Shown here in pieces: positions 1 to 11,032 of a stretch of 64,000 nucleotides of DNA. The stretch spans positions 18,345,936 to 18,409,935 of the forward strand of contig JAJKFL010000008.1 of NCBI GenBank assembly GCA_021186555.1, in the 5' to 3' direction. The translations under genes were made by a program, and so were the position numbers. The stretch is from Reticulitermes speratus. Taxonomy: Eukaryota > Arthropoda > Insecta > Blattodea > Rhinotermitidae. The notes below the pieces were generated by a model that saw only the letters and a list, made by a program, of their open reading frames with translations, had not been told where the DNA came from and did no database searches. Position 1 is the stretch's first letter. Every line of letters starts with the position of its first letter.

Positions 1-749
1 GTATGTGTCTGTATATTACAAATTCGTAGTGGTGCCCGTAGTTAGCGTGGATACCCGAGTAATGTGTATGTATGTATACGATTGTACTGTAGTATTCGTG
101 CCCGGCGACCCTTTACGTATTTAACGTGGAAACCTCAATTAGTGGTGTCCCTTGTATATCATGCGCACATCCATGAGACTAAATTCTGTGTTTTGTCTTC
201 TCCTGCCACTTGGTGGCTTGCCGTGGAACTCCGACGTTCAGCATAGTGACGTCACCTGCCATCTTGTATCGCTTCATAAACTCCAATGTGGGAGTATGAC
301 AGGGACTGACATTGCTAAGTATATATCAGATTACGTTGCTAAAGTATATATAAGATGTAAGCCTAGGCAATACTAGTTGTTGAATGGTAAACGTCTTCCT
401 GATTATGATCTGTTTTGATCAAAATGTGTTGGATATTTATTAAATGACGTTTAAAAGGGTGCTGTTTGCAACACTGCAAGTGCATTTATAAATGGTATGT
501 GTATTGTGGTGGTATTTCTTCATATGTAGTACATGAGGTGCAGAGTAATGCTGTGATATGCTGCATCAGTTTAAGATTTTGTACTGTTAATTGCACTGTA
601 CATTTTGAGAATTATAGAGCAGATGTAACTGGAAATTTCACTGCCATATTTTACGTCTGTGATTAAGAAAAGGTTCATAATTTCTTGTCTGTAGGAGCAC
701 AGTACTTATATGCAAAATATGCAAAGGTTTAAAATTATAAGATTCTTAC
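1..749. other. No gene recognised (left edge)
   Basis: AT-rich sequence with only short chance reading frames. By position it should be intron or 3' flank of the minus-strand EB-module gene, whose next exon begins just to the right. Nothing else seen. Confidence 0.5.
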
Positions 750-891
750 TTGGAAGGCACTTGGTGTTATTTCCAACAGGAGTGTGGCCTACTTTGCACA
801 CACATTTGGCCCTGTCCCGCTGTCTTGTGTCACAGAATGATTCTGCAAGGTGGTTGCAATCAGCATCTGATTTGGCAGTCACCTCCAATAA
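750..891 (-). pseudogene. EB/EGF-like module exon A1, frameshifted
   Basis: Cysteine-rich extracellular module exon. On the minus strand an acceptor (TTTTACAG) precedes TTATTGGAGG, and the exon closes at TGCCTTCCAA before GTAAGA. It is a clear duplicate of exon A2 (32,564-32,704). A2 is 141 nt with an open phase-1/phase-1 frame; this copy is 142 nt. The extra base lies between the first cysteine codon and the DADCNH stretch, so the first Cys and the other five cannot be read in one frame. After the shift the frame reads cleanly through DADCNHLAESFCDTRQ to CVCKVGHTPVGNNTKCLP. Either this copy is dead or the extra base is an assembly error. As the most 3' module in the window, its gene continues beyond the left edge. 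Confidence 0.75.
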
Positions 892-1011
892 CTGTAAAAT
901 AAAAGTAGTGATGTTACTGTTTTTGCCTTATACTCCTATTCATGACTAACAACAACAACAACAAAAAATACATAAGTTTTATTTCCAACTACTGCACAAA
1001 GCTAGTTTTTG

Positions 1012-1055
1012 CTCTCCTGCATGCTTTGGCTACCTATTATAGCCATCATCAGGGA
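1012..1055 (-). ncRNA. Degenerate hammerhead-like motif of Penelope-element type
   Basis: Minus strand: CCUGAUGAUGGC, a UAAU-type loop, then GCC and AAAGCAUGCAGG. This matches the CUGANGAU / GGC..GCC / GAAACAUGUAGG layout seen more cleanly at 33.7 and 61.7 kb, but the GAAAC core has become AAAGC, so it is probably inactive. It sits just left of the 1.09-1.36 kb inverted repeat. Confidence 0.5.
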
Positions 1056-1087
1056 CTACAATATTATAAAGACACAAGCAGCATATA

Positions 1088-1362
1088 TACAAGTGAAGTA
1101 TTAAAACATAAAATGTTATAAAGTAAAAAGCTGTCTCCAAACATCTTGCAGTATTAGACATATTCCGTTTTTAATGGAGTGGAGACCCAAGGTTTTGATA
1201 CCCTATGATTGCTGCATGAGTGAGTGTTCTGCAGTAGAACAATCACTCATGCAGAAAACTTGGGACTCCACTCCATGAAAAACGGGATATGTCTAATACT
1301 GCAAGATGTTTGGAGACAGCTTTTTACTTTATAACATTTTATGCTTTAATACTTCACTTGTA
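1088..1362. repeat. Imperfect inverted repeat (fold-back element)
   Basis: Two arms of about 105 bp face each other around a ~60-bp centre. The left arm runs from TACAAGTGAAGTATTAAAAC through CTTGCAGTATTAGACATATT. The right arm is its reverse complement, ending ACTTCACTTGTA, with a few mismatches. No coding capacity. The hammerhead-like motif beside it suggests a Penelope-type fold-back insertion in the B1-A1 intron. Confidence 0.75.
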
Positions 1363-2139
1363 CTTTAATTTTAATCTGAATAATTTTAGTAATACTATAT
1401 ATTAATTGACACTTTATGTGTATCATCAGTATTATATATACTCTGCCAAGTAATATCTACTGGCTTGGTCAATGCAAAGGACACAGATATGAAAAAATGT
1501 GACCTGAGCAGGCAAAACATGTGACTATCCGGTGACTGATTGGTCCACTAAGTCATACATAGTTTTGACTACAAAGTGACATCAGGAGGAAATGTGATAA
1601 GGGATGCATGCAATGAAGAATTTCATGTTTGGAGTCCAACATGCAAGTTCTCAGTGTGCCTAAGTGTCACAAAATGAAGGATAATTGGGAAATGAAATTC
1701 GTTGCACCAAAACCAACTCCACTCTACAGCTTCTGTATCTCTGGGTAAAAAGAGTGTGCAGGCCTTAGAGGTGTTAAAGTCATGGCAAAGAGAAAAGATT
1801 TCCAACTCCTTTGCTGGGAATTCAACACAAGTTGTTTAGCTGAAGTGTGTCACTTTACTGACTGACTGAAATTATGTCACGTGTAATTTCTTAAGGTGTT
1901 GTTGGAGATCTTAAAGAAGTATCATGGGGAGGGGGCATGGGCTGGATTAATGTGGCACAGGACAGGGTGAAGTGGCAGGCTCTTGTGAACACAGTAATCA
2001 ACTTTCACATTCCATAAAATGCACAGAATTTCTTAAGTAGCTGAAGAACTTTCAGCTTCTCAAGGACTGTGCTTCATAGTTGGTTGTTTAGTTCTTTGGT
2101 TATTTGGTTGGTTGGTCAGTCAGTTGTTTGGTTGGTCAT

Positions 2140-2222
2140 TTGTTTATTTGTTGGCTGGCTGGCTGGTTGGTTAGTAGGTTGGGTGGTTGGTTAGTTAGTT
2201 AGTTATTTAGTTAGTTAGTTAT

Positions 2223-2256
<34 letters not shown>

Positions 2257-2305
2257 GGTCAGTCAGTCAGTCAGGCAGTTGGTTGGTTGGTTGGTTGGTT
2301 AGTAA
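2140..2305. repeat. Tetranucleotide microsatellite (TTGG/TTAG type)
   Basis: A run of GGTT grading into GTTA and back into GGTT units. It lies in the intron between exons B1 and A1. The unit is four bases, not the TTAGG insect telomere repeat. Confidence 0.9.
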
Positions 2306-2380
2306 GTTTTTTTTGGTGGGGGGGGGTGTGAGAGATTATTTTGGAACATTTCGCATTAATATGTGCAACCTGTAACTCAC

Positions 2381-2509
2381 CACATCTGTTCCCATCTATC
2401 TTGAATCCTTGTTTGCAAACACACAGATTACCATGACACCATACTGTCTCCTGTTTCAAGTCATTTGACACTACACATTCACTGTCACGTTCGCATTCTT
2501 GACCCAGGC
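2381..2509 (-). CDS. EB/EGF-like module exon B1 (intact)
   Basis: One internal exon of a secreted or membrane cysteine-rich protein. On the minus strand the acceptor ATTACAG precedes GCCTGGGTCAAG and the donor follows AGATGTG as GTGAGT. The exon is 129 nt: two bases, 42 codons, one base, so both introns are phase 1. It has six cysteines spaced C-x5-C-x12-C-x4-C-x-C-x10-C, beginning LGQECERDSEC and ending GFKIDGNRC. Its first bases complete a Ser codon after an A-type exon. This cysteine pattern is that of EB modules (Pfam EB), extracellular disulphide-bonded repeats in arthropod and nematode proteins. No catalytic residues. The protein's role cannot be told from one module. Confidence 0.8.
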
Positions 2510-4179
2510 CTGTAATAAAGAAAATGTATAAATATCAAACAGTTAAATTACTTTCTTATTCACTTAACATGACACGTCTCTGACAACCAATATAGAATTG
2601 GGGACTGATATATTTTGTTTGTATCTTAAGTAAATGGTAGCCATGGCTTTAGTTTCTATCATTAAAGTGACAACTTAAAGCCTACTCTCTTTAGATGAAA
2701 CATCCCCGTTGTTCTTCAGTCAAATATATATGTATTCCAAACATCGTCATGATGGTGTTCTGGAATAGAGTATATATATTTAAATCATACCCTTTGTGTA
2801 AAATGGCAAATACTGTCTGAATTTCTGTAACTAAAGGGAAACATCAAAGTCTTACCTTCATATCTGTTGGCAACTGTGACTGGAGTTTCTGTCACTAATG
2901 TCAAAACTCAAACACAGCCTCAAACTCTGTCTCTATCCTTAGTGGACTACTTTTTGATTTTCTATCCATGGCAGTAACTGTGAAGTGAGTTTCTGTCACT
3001 GTGTATCTTGTTAATCCTGATGCAGTGTGGTATATATTGTAGTCATTAAGTTGATAGACATGTCAGGTAATAGGAAGATACTTTGCAGGTCCATTAGGCA
3101 GCAGACTTGCAGGTACCTGCATAGCTGGTTTTGCAGCATGGGGAGATTGTGAATTGGGATAGCAAGCAGGCAGGTGGTAGGGTGTCGAAAAGAGTAAGCT
3201 GAACTGAAACGTTTATATGCAGAGTCCGCAGAACATTACAAAAGAAAAAGATTTTTTAAATAAATAAACCCACATTACTCTGTGAATTTCCTTACAAGAG
3301 TGAAATATACATAGAAGTACAATGAAACTTGAACAAAGTTTTTTTTTTTTGTATTACAACAAAAAATGTAATTGGCCTTCCCCACCTTCTCAGCAAAACA
3401 CTACATATGTTCCCGGGTTAAGGCTTGTGCGACCAAATGAGAGCTAGCACGGTAACAATATTCTAAGAATGAGAAAAAAGGAACACATAAAAATAATTTT
3501 ATATTATAATTACATTAGCATGTTTGCTCATAAATTTTGCTTTAGTTAGCTAAAATGTAATATATTTGAAGTTTTAATGAATGAGGAATTGTGTAAATAG
3601 TTACATGTTAGATGGGAAATAAATGTGGCCTGTGTCCTGTCTTTGTGTTAGTGTGACCTGTTGTAATAGAACTGTCTTAAGTCAGAGGTGTTGAAAATAC
3701 ATCTTAATACCATTAATTTTCAATTTTAATTTAGAAAATTCCACCAGGAAAGTTTAAGACAACTTTGAGGTATTTAAAGTGAATAGACTACATAAACTAG
3801 TAGTGTACATAGAGTATGTTAGTTTATTAGGAAAACATGAGTCTTATAGAGAAAATTACGAGTTATGTTAAGGTAATACAGAGGTTAATCTATAAATTAA
3901 AATAGAATATGCCAAGTGTCTAGTCTTGACATACTAACACAGGAGATAATTATAACATTAAAAACTTATAAAAATCCTTTGAGAATCTGTATACTTGAAG
4001 TACGTGGGAACAACTTAACAAATGGAAATAACATCCATAACCGACTATCAAACACATTTTAAATAAAAAGTGTCTGCTTCTGCTCTGAATCTTTTAGTTT
4101 CCTGCCTCCTTCCTGAAAATAGAGACTGAGAGAGGCCTATAGGGAAATATTTGTTTAACTATTACTTTATGTGAGTGTG
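2510..4179. other. Intron sequence, no gene recognised
   Basis: Lies between EB exons C1 and B1. AT-rich, with a poly-T run near 3,340 and no coding exon that I can support. Confidence 0.5.
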
Positions 4180-4728
4180 AAAGTTGGTATGGTACTATCT
4201 CACTCCCGTTACCGTCGTTTTCCCGCATGTATCGTCTGCCTTATTTGGTCCCAAAATTAGCCCCATATAAATAACACTATTTTTCCCGCCTCCATCGTTC
4301 ACCGAACTGTCGTTTTCCCGCATCAATCATTGAAAAATCACGGTCCTGACGCAACATTTTCCCGCATTAATAGTTTTTTTTTAATTTGAAGCGATGGTTT
4401 AGTGCGCTGCGCGTGCGTGTATTGCTTTCTTAGTGCCACCTGGATTGGCTCCATCAAAAAGTATGGAAGTGCATTCCGTACTCTTTGCTCTCCATCCTTT
4501 GCTTTGGACTAGATGAAGACTTGGCAGCACTGTTGTGGAGCTTTACTTCATTGCAAGTGGTTCTGTGCGTTCTGGTGTGCTTCATAGTTTCATACGTTAC
4601 CCTGGTTTAACCATTTCCATCGTTTATTATCCTTTTCGTATAATATTTTATTTTTGTTATTAATTCATTCCTGTTTTTATTACTTCATTATATTTTATTC
4701 CTGTTATTTATTTTGAAATCCGTGGACC

Positions 4729-6205
4729 ATGTCCCAACCTAAAAAGCAAGTGAGAACTCTGCACGAGCGATTGAAAATAGTAGAAGAGGTGGAGAAGAAT
4801 CCTGGAGAGAAACGTGTCGACATTGCCAAACGCCTTGGGTTGGCTCCAAGCACACTAAACTCCATATTCGCAAAGAAGGACGAAATCCGAGAGCATACAG
4901 AAAAATGTGGTAACGCCAGTAAGAAGAGGAAAATAGGTAGGGAGTCGACATTCGCCGAGTTGGAAAGTGTACTCTTCACGTGGTACCAGCAGGCAAGGGC
5001 GTCGAATATTCCAATTGATGGAACCATTCTTCGTGGAAAGGCGAAGATGATTGAAGCGCAGCTGAATATAGAAAATTTCACTGCATCCAACGGCTGGATA
5101 GCGAGGTTTATGGACCGGCATGGCCTAGTATACAAGAAGTTAGCCGGAGAAAGTGCGGCAGTGGAGAGCGAAAGCACGGAAGCGTGGCTGGAAATACTGC
5201 CATCTTTGTTGGAGGGCTACGAACAACGTGATATTTACAACGCGGATGAGACGGGGCTCTTCTACAACTTGCTTCCTGATAGAACCTTGGCTCTCAACGG
5301 AGAGTCTTGTCATGGCGGGAAAAACTGTAAAGACAGACTTACTGTTTTACTTTGTGTTAACAGTGATGGAAGTGACAAACAAGTGCCGATTGTTATCGGA
5401 AAATCTCGGAAACCGCAATGTTTCAAGAATGTAAAAAAATTACCCACCAAGTACCACGCGAACAATAAAGCGTGGATGACCACAGACAAATGTCTGTGGT
5501 CATCCACGCTGCGTTCTGCGTTCATTAGACACAAGTATGGGTGCGCAAAACAGGAACATTCTCCTCTTTGTGGACAATTGTGCCGCACATCCAAAGGATA
5601 CATCGTTTCTAAGAAATGTAAAAGTCATACGGTACCCGGCAAATTGTACAAGTGTGCTCCAGCCCCTTGATTTAGGGGTAATAAAGTGTTATAAGCAGCT
5701 GTATAGTAAACGCCCCATGCAAACAGCTGTTTGCTTAATGGATGCAGGCAAAGATACAAAAAATAAGATAAACGTGTTGGAAGCTTTGCACTACACTGTG
5801 GCAGCCTTGCAACAAGTAACCCAGCAGACAATCGAAAATTGTTTTCGGAAAGCTGGTTACGTGCAGGGACAATCTTCAGGCGATAGTGATGTCGTACTGA
5901 CCAACGATGACGACAATTTCCGCCAAGACTGGGAAAAGTTCAGTGGCATGAACAAAGATAAATTCGAGGACTACGTCTCTGTGGAAAGTCACGTGGCAAC
6001 CTGTGGTGTAGAAACAGTGCAGGAGCTGTGCGTGAGCCTCGTGGCATCCGGGAGTGTGGAGGGGGAAGAAGGAGAAGAAGAAGCTGGCGAACCCGAAGTT
6101 GTGCCGGGCTTTGCTGAGACGCATGAAGCGCTGATGAAAGTAAAATCTTTCTTTTATGCGCACAGCACGAGTGACAGTGATCGTGAACGTGTTCTAGGCC
6201 TTTAA
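4729..6205 (+). pseudogene. Tigger transposase, broken by an inverted duplication and frameshift
   Basis: DDE transposase that would bind the element ends and move it by cut-and-paste. The start ACCATGTCC gives MSQPKKQVRT. Residues ~5-58 form the CENPB N-terminal helix-turn-helix (ERLKIVEEVEKNPGEKR), ~72-140 the second CENPB DNA-binding domain, and ~160 onward the DDE_1 catalytic domain. The first Asp is D173 in NADETGLFYN. The second (LFVDNCAAHP) and third (LQPLDLGVIKCYK) lie in a second frame, which is open from 5,537 to 6,205 and has an acidic tail rich in EGEEGEEEAGE. The first frame stays open to 5,670 but leaves the family sequence after KAWMTTD, exactly where a 20-bp palindrome sits. 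Otherwise the gene is well preserved, so this is a fairly recent loss. Confidence 0.9.
5469..5510. repeat. Perfect 20-bp inverted duplication inside the transposase
   Basis: Arms at 5,469-5,488 and 5,491-5,510 are exact reverse complements separated by AA. The left arm is native coding sequence (AWMTTD) and the right arm is an inverted copy of it. A 7-bp direct duplication (CTGCGTT) follows. Native sequence resumes at LRSLDTSMGAQ in a different frame. Confidence 0.9.
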
Positions 6206-6409
6206 AAATCGTACTTTGAATTGAGGAGTAAAGTTTGCACAAAACAAACGTAAATGAAAGATTTTCTCAGCAAGAAGTAATAATAATCATTAAATTGTTC
6301 TTATCTGTAATTTTTAATGGTTTTCCGGTACTATCGTTTTCCCGTGTGTATCTTTGTTGTTTTCCATCCCCTGAAAAACGATGGATAGACGTTTCACTGT
6401 ATTAACTTC

Positions 6410-6730
6410 AAGTACTATGTTTGCAAGAGTTCCCCACTGGTCCATGGTCCCTCTCATTATACCTTTTTAAGATCCATTTATTATTACCCTTCCACCTAAT
6501 CTGAACCTCCTTGACCTCTTAAGCCTCATAATATTTGTCAGCGAGTACAAATCATAAAGCTCATCACTGTGCAGTTCACTCTTGATCCTGCTGTTACTTC
6601 CTCCCACTTAGGTCCGTGTATTTTCCTCAGCACCCTGTTCTTTAACACCCCAAACTATGTACATTCCTTAATATAAGAGACCATTTTCACATCCACACAC
6701 ACACACAACAACAGTCAAAATTATAGTTCT
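6410..6730 (-). mobile_element. LINE 3'-tail relic
   Basis: Read on the minus strand this gives broken pieces of a LINE C-terminal tail (VLRKI..GPK-type, then RWKGN-type) similar to the relics at 28.7, 29.3-29.8, 40.3-41.1 and 44.3-44.7 kb. Many stops. It lies immediately right of the Tigger element. Confidence 0.5.
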
Positions 6731-7394
6731 GTACGTTTATGTTTTTCTTAGCAGGACTCATAATTGCTGGGGTAATTAAATTGCCAAAGATGGCATATGG
6801 TTGAACCCAAAAACAATACATTGTAAATCATAGGTTGGGAACTCTTTGTTCATCTACCTGTCTAAAATCAAGACACTGCTAGAAGAAGAAACAGAGGATC
6901 GGAGGTGTAGAATGCATATTGTGTGGGGGAAGCAGAAGATTCATACATTTTGGTTTGAAATTCTGAAGGGTAAGACCAGTCAGAATATTTGGAAAAATTC
7001 TAAGGTCTGTAATGTAGAAATAAATTGTAGAAGTGTGAATGCACATAAAGTGCTTAACCTTCAGGTTGCATAAAAGAAGATTTTACATTATCCTCTCTGG
7101 TCTTCAGAGGAATGTTTACATTCTGAAGATATGCACTGGTTTTGTGTGTTCTTGTTGGAAAAAGTTTTGCACATTTTTGGCTGACATGGTGCTGATTAAT
7201 GATTTCTGGGATTTATGGGTCAGTGCTGTTTAATTCCAATTATGCAAACCTCTGAATCGTGAACTCATTGCAGTTTCAGATTCTGACAAACTGTTGTTGA
7301 ATACTTCTCTGATTTTGCCTTGTGTTGAGGGAAATACTTTGCAACCATTATTTTGTTTACAGGAATGAAGCATGTATTATTATAATTCTTATTT

Positions 7395-7860
7395 AGTAAA
7401 GTTCAATTCAATTCTCATTTATTAAATTGCTTGCTTAACAGCACTATGGCCAATTACACAACTAGCACAAAATAATTACAACACAAATTACATAAATAAA
7501 CACACACAAATAATACAAGAAAATAATCAACAAAAATTAGACTTGTGGCTTAAATTGGAACACGTGTTAGCTAAATAATTAAAATTGTAATTTATATGAA
7601 ACGTGTTACTGCCTTAAAATATGTTTCAAAACTCTAATTCGGTCATTATATATATATATATATATCTGCCTACAAAAATTGAAATTCAGATTAGCTAAAT
7701 AATTAAAATCATAACTCAAATGAAATGTGCTACTAGGGTAAAATCTGTTTCAAAGATCTAATTTGCTTACTAAATATTTCTGTATCACTGCATACTAAAT
7801 TTGCAGCTGTTGCACATGTAGAGGAAGGGCACTAAATATAGCATTATAAATTAGGTTACT
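7395..7860 (-). mobile_element. 5'-truncated LINE 3' end
   Basis: The terminus TTCAATTCAATTCT followed by an A-rich, CACAAATTAC-type untranslated region matches the 3' end of the larger LINE at 14.15 kb. Upstream on the minus strand is a decayed C-terminal motif (TAANLVCSD..IFSKQIRSL) like the ones at 14.35 and 23.4 kb. A partial internal duplication and a short (TA)n tract lie near 7,650. It lies just 20 bp 3' of exon C1. Confidence 0.65.
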
Positions 7861-7880
7861 ACTGTATATCTTGTACATAC

Positions 7881-8011
7881 CAAGATTTCCAACGCAGCGT
7901 TGTCCATTGTAGTTGAAATTGTTTGTACACTGACATTTTTGGAAACACACTCTGCTTCACTTGAGTAGCTACACTGGATACTCTCAGAACATGTCTCACC
8001 GTGATTGACCT
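7881..8011 (-). pseudogene. EB/EGF-like module exon C1, frameshifted in a poly-A run
   Basis: C-type module. Acceptor CTGTATAG, then AGGTCAATCACGG; donor after AATCTTG as GTATGT. The frame reads VNHGETCSESIQCSYSSEAEC, then fails at a run of five A. Adding one base there would restore the usual C-type arrangement (C-x-C, then NFNYNGQRC), and the exon is 131 nt where 132 would be in phase. A one-base loss in a homopolymer may be either a real lesion or an assembly error. The module closely matches C2 and C3. Confidence 0.75.
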
Positions 8012-8199
8012 CTATACAGATAACAAACATTTCATCAAAATATAAAGGATTATCACTGTACCTGCAGAGCTTCAAGGTATGTTTCCTGTGTGAATGTCTT
8101 TCAGGCTGTTTACGTTATATTGACCGTGCATTCTGTAGCAATTGGAAGTTATTTATTTCTCATACCAACTCATGCACAATTTCACAATATTATTACTTC

Positions 8200-8246
8200 A
8201 CCCCTATACGTATTTCAGCATTCAGAATGCCATCCTCAGGGGGTCA
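8200..8246 (-). ncRNA. Hammerhead-ribozyme-like motif (Penelope-element type)
   Basis: Minus strand: stem I ACCCC, core CUGAGGAU, stem II GGCAUU/AAUGCU closed by CUG, then GAAAU, a tiny stem III, UA, and the second stem I strand GGGGU. All three helices can form. The only core deviation is GAAAU for GAAAC. Confidence 0.6.
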
Positions 8247-8299
8247 CAGTGTTAAAAGCACAGACTATACATCGATTGTATAAAATGTTACATCCATAT

Positions 8300-10080
8300 G
8301 AGTAAAATGTTGAACATTAAAATATTAGTGTATTGTTTTTGAGTCCAGATTAAGCTCTTACACTATATGTGTATTAAAATATCACTAAAATGTTAAAATT
8401 GTTACACATTTTTTAAGTTTTTTTGAAGTTTTTTAAATTAGTGGCAGATTTGGTCTTGTGTCCTTTCGTTACCATAGAGATGTAGTAGTTTCTGTATATG
8501 TTGCTGTGTTTATGTCGTGTCAGTTCCGTTCAGCTGTTGTGTGGTGACTTTGAATGAGTCTTTCAGACTCATTCAAAGATTTTTTACTGTATGTAGACCT
8601 TCTAATGAATCAGAAATTATCTATCTTTCCAATTTAATTTTTATTAATGAGACTGATTTGTGATAGTGAAAGGTAGTTTTCATACAACTGAATTTAGCAT
8701 TTAAGTGATAACATCCCTGCTTCATATTTGGGAGGGCCAGGGTTTATGTCTCTTCATGGCACATGCTATGTGGACAGAGGTTTCTCGTGGTTTTCTCATT
8801 CCCTCCAGGACACTGTTTTTTTCCAAATCCTTCCCAGTTCCTTATCCACTATTCACCCCATTTCCATTACTTATATAAGCCACTGATAGTTTTGTTTAGT
8901 AAACCATAAATAATATGCATGTACGTTGTTAAATGTTATTCATGTCCTAGTTATTCATTATATGGGTTTAACACAGCAGCAAAATTGTTCAGTGCCTTTG
9001 TTATTAACACCTCTGTCAGCATCCAGTCAGTACAAATGTATGTGTTAAATTTTCTGCAAATACACAGTACAGGAATTTTATAAATATTCATGTGATAATG
9101 TATTTTAAGCACATTAAAACTCGGTAAGTGAACACATTTTCTGCTATTAATGTGTGTGAATATGGCTATCAACTCTTCAGTATATTATTGACACATGCCT
9201 AAAATATATGGTGGCAGTACTGTCAAACACACAGGACTTGTACTATGTAGCAAGAACATACATTCCTAGTTCCAGTTAATGGCCAGTCAGTTAAAAGCAT
9301 AGGCCATTTGCCTCTGCATTTATATCATTTTGAATCTAACTATAAATGTAACACAGCTAAAATATTAGGATGTTAACAGCACACTTTATGGACCATCATA
9401 CTTATCAGTACTTGGAAAATGTAATCACAAAACATTCACAATTGAAGTTGTGAATGTTTTGTCTCAGAATTCTTCTGGAGAGTTTGAGGAAAGCCACAAA
9501 CACCTTATCAAAGACGGTTAGTAAAGCAAGTAAGGTTCAAACTGGGTACTGCCCGAGCAGATGCAGAAAGTTCATGTTAATTGTGTTACCTGAGTTAACA
9601 AAGTTAACATTTTTACCCATCACTGCTTGAACAGAATTTGAACACAGAATTACAAAGCAAGTGAGTGGTGAGTGTGTGAAGCCAGTTGGTGTTGCAAGTG
9701 TGTGCAAAGTCGGTTGTAACAGCATGTCCAAATTCAGGTCCAGTCAGTGGTGGAGCATTCATGTTAACAGTGCAACTCTGGCTCACATGGTTGACAGAAT
9801 GCTGTATGTTACTGCTATACCAACCTGTTCTGTATTAATCAGTCAGTGATGAATGGATGGATCAGTAGATGAATTGATGAATTATTGAACAAATATGAAT
9901 GGATAGATAAACAAATAAATAAATGTTATGACAAGTCTTAGGTTCTGTGCTGAGTAAATGCTTTTGACTAAAGTGTGTTCCGCACCTTTGTGTTACTGGA
10001 CTCATTTCAAACATTCATCATGCATTGGTATCTTTTAAATATACTGTATGTACAGAATAATACACAAGTATGTAATCTGT
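8300..10080. other. Intron sequence, no gene recognised
   Basis: Two short perfect palindromes stand out: 14-bp arms around TTC at 8,548-8,578, and 15-bp arms around six bases at 9,427-9,462. A (GAAT/GAAC)-rich stretch lies near 9,850-9,930. No exon seen. Confidence 0.5.
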
Positions 10081-10264
10081 GGTCTTCTGGGTTATTACAC
10101 GGCGTCGTGTGGTAATTATTTACCGACGTTTCGGGACAACGTATCGGTCCCATCCTCACGGGTCAAGATTCCGATTCCTTGACCCGTGAGGATGGGACCG
10201 ATACGTTGTCCCGAAACGTCGGTAAATAATTACCACACGACGCCGTGTAATAACCCAGAAGACC
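10081..10264. mobile_element. Perfect 87-bp inverted repeat carrying hammerhead-like cores
   Basis: Arms at 10,081-10,167 and 10,178-10,264 match base for base as reverse complements around a 10-bp spacer. Each arm, read outward, has GUGAGGAU, stem II GGGAC/GUCCC, then GAAACGUCGGUA, the layout of Penelope-type hammerhead variants. The outer ends (GGTCTTCTGGGTTATTACAC) recur in other fold-backs at 11.05, 11.85 and 40.2 kb. Identical arms suggest a very recent origin. Confidence 0.85.
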
Positions 10265-11032
10265 AGAGATTTCATCAACATCGCGGTGGAAGCCTGAAAT
10301 CAACACAAGTATGTAGTCTAATTCAGGACGAAGATTAGACATAATATTATATGTTTATTATATAATGAAGAACATTTGTATATGCCATGGTGTAATTGTG
10401 TAGAATATTATGACACAAAATGATGGATGATATCAGGATGTAATTATTTCTGTGTGAGATCTGAGGTTCTCACGGTAGGATACTGTCTTCCGTGTTGTGA
10501 TTCCTTGTAGTCAGGTAGAAATAGTATATCAAAGTTTTAGAGAAACCAGCCGCCTCCATATTCAGGGTAGAATAACCACAAGAATGGAGGAAACCAGTGT
10601 ACTCAACATTTCTAGCACAAAACAAGGCACCGTGTTTCAGAGGACAATAATTTTACATAATTATTGCAGTGGGTTTGCAGCGATGTCAGTGCAAAAGTGG
10701 CTGAAGTATCAAAGTATTTGCAACATTAAGCTGTCTCACTGGTCTGGACATTTTCGCACAAAATGCCTTCAAGTCTTATGAAGTCTTATTCCCACTGAGT
10801 GAAATTCCTAATTTTTATACTTCAAATTATACGCACATGTTACAAGTATAAATCAAGGTTAAGTAACCCAAAAATGTCGGACTACAATTTTAAAATTTCA
10901 GACTCTCTTTCATATCGACATATTTCTTGAAGGCCTTTTATTCACACAGACAGTGGCTGTGAAATGAAACAGTTGCAGCATTCACCTCTTCCATAAGGAG
11001 CATAAGCTCGTTTTACCTGTACAGATAAATTT

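Larger units (their letters stand above)
4180..6401 (+). mobile_element. Tigger/pogo-type DNA transposon
   Basis: Contains a CENP-B/DDE transposase relic. The 3' end is clear: reading inward, TACAGTGAAACGTCTATCC is the reverse complement of the terminus, ending in a TA dinucleotide as expected for Tc1/mariner/pogo elements. The 5' terminus is eroded and I place it only approximately, near GTGTGAAAGTTGG. Subterminal copies of a CGTTTTCCCGCATNNATC-like motif occur at 4,216, 4,311, 4,355 and 6,335 in the same orientation and may be transposase binding sites. The element lies in the intron between EB exons C1 and B1 and has the opposite orientation to the host gene. Confidence 0.75.

Noticed and set aside
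2140..2305. Interstitial telomere repeat
   Set aside because: Unit is TTAG/TTGG (four bases), not TTAGG.
4704..5177. 157-codon minus-strand frame
   Set aside because: Shadow of the transposase reading frame on the opposite strand.
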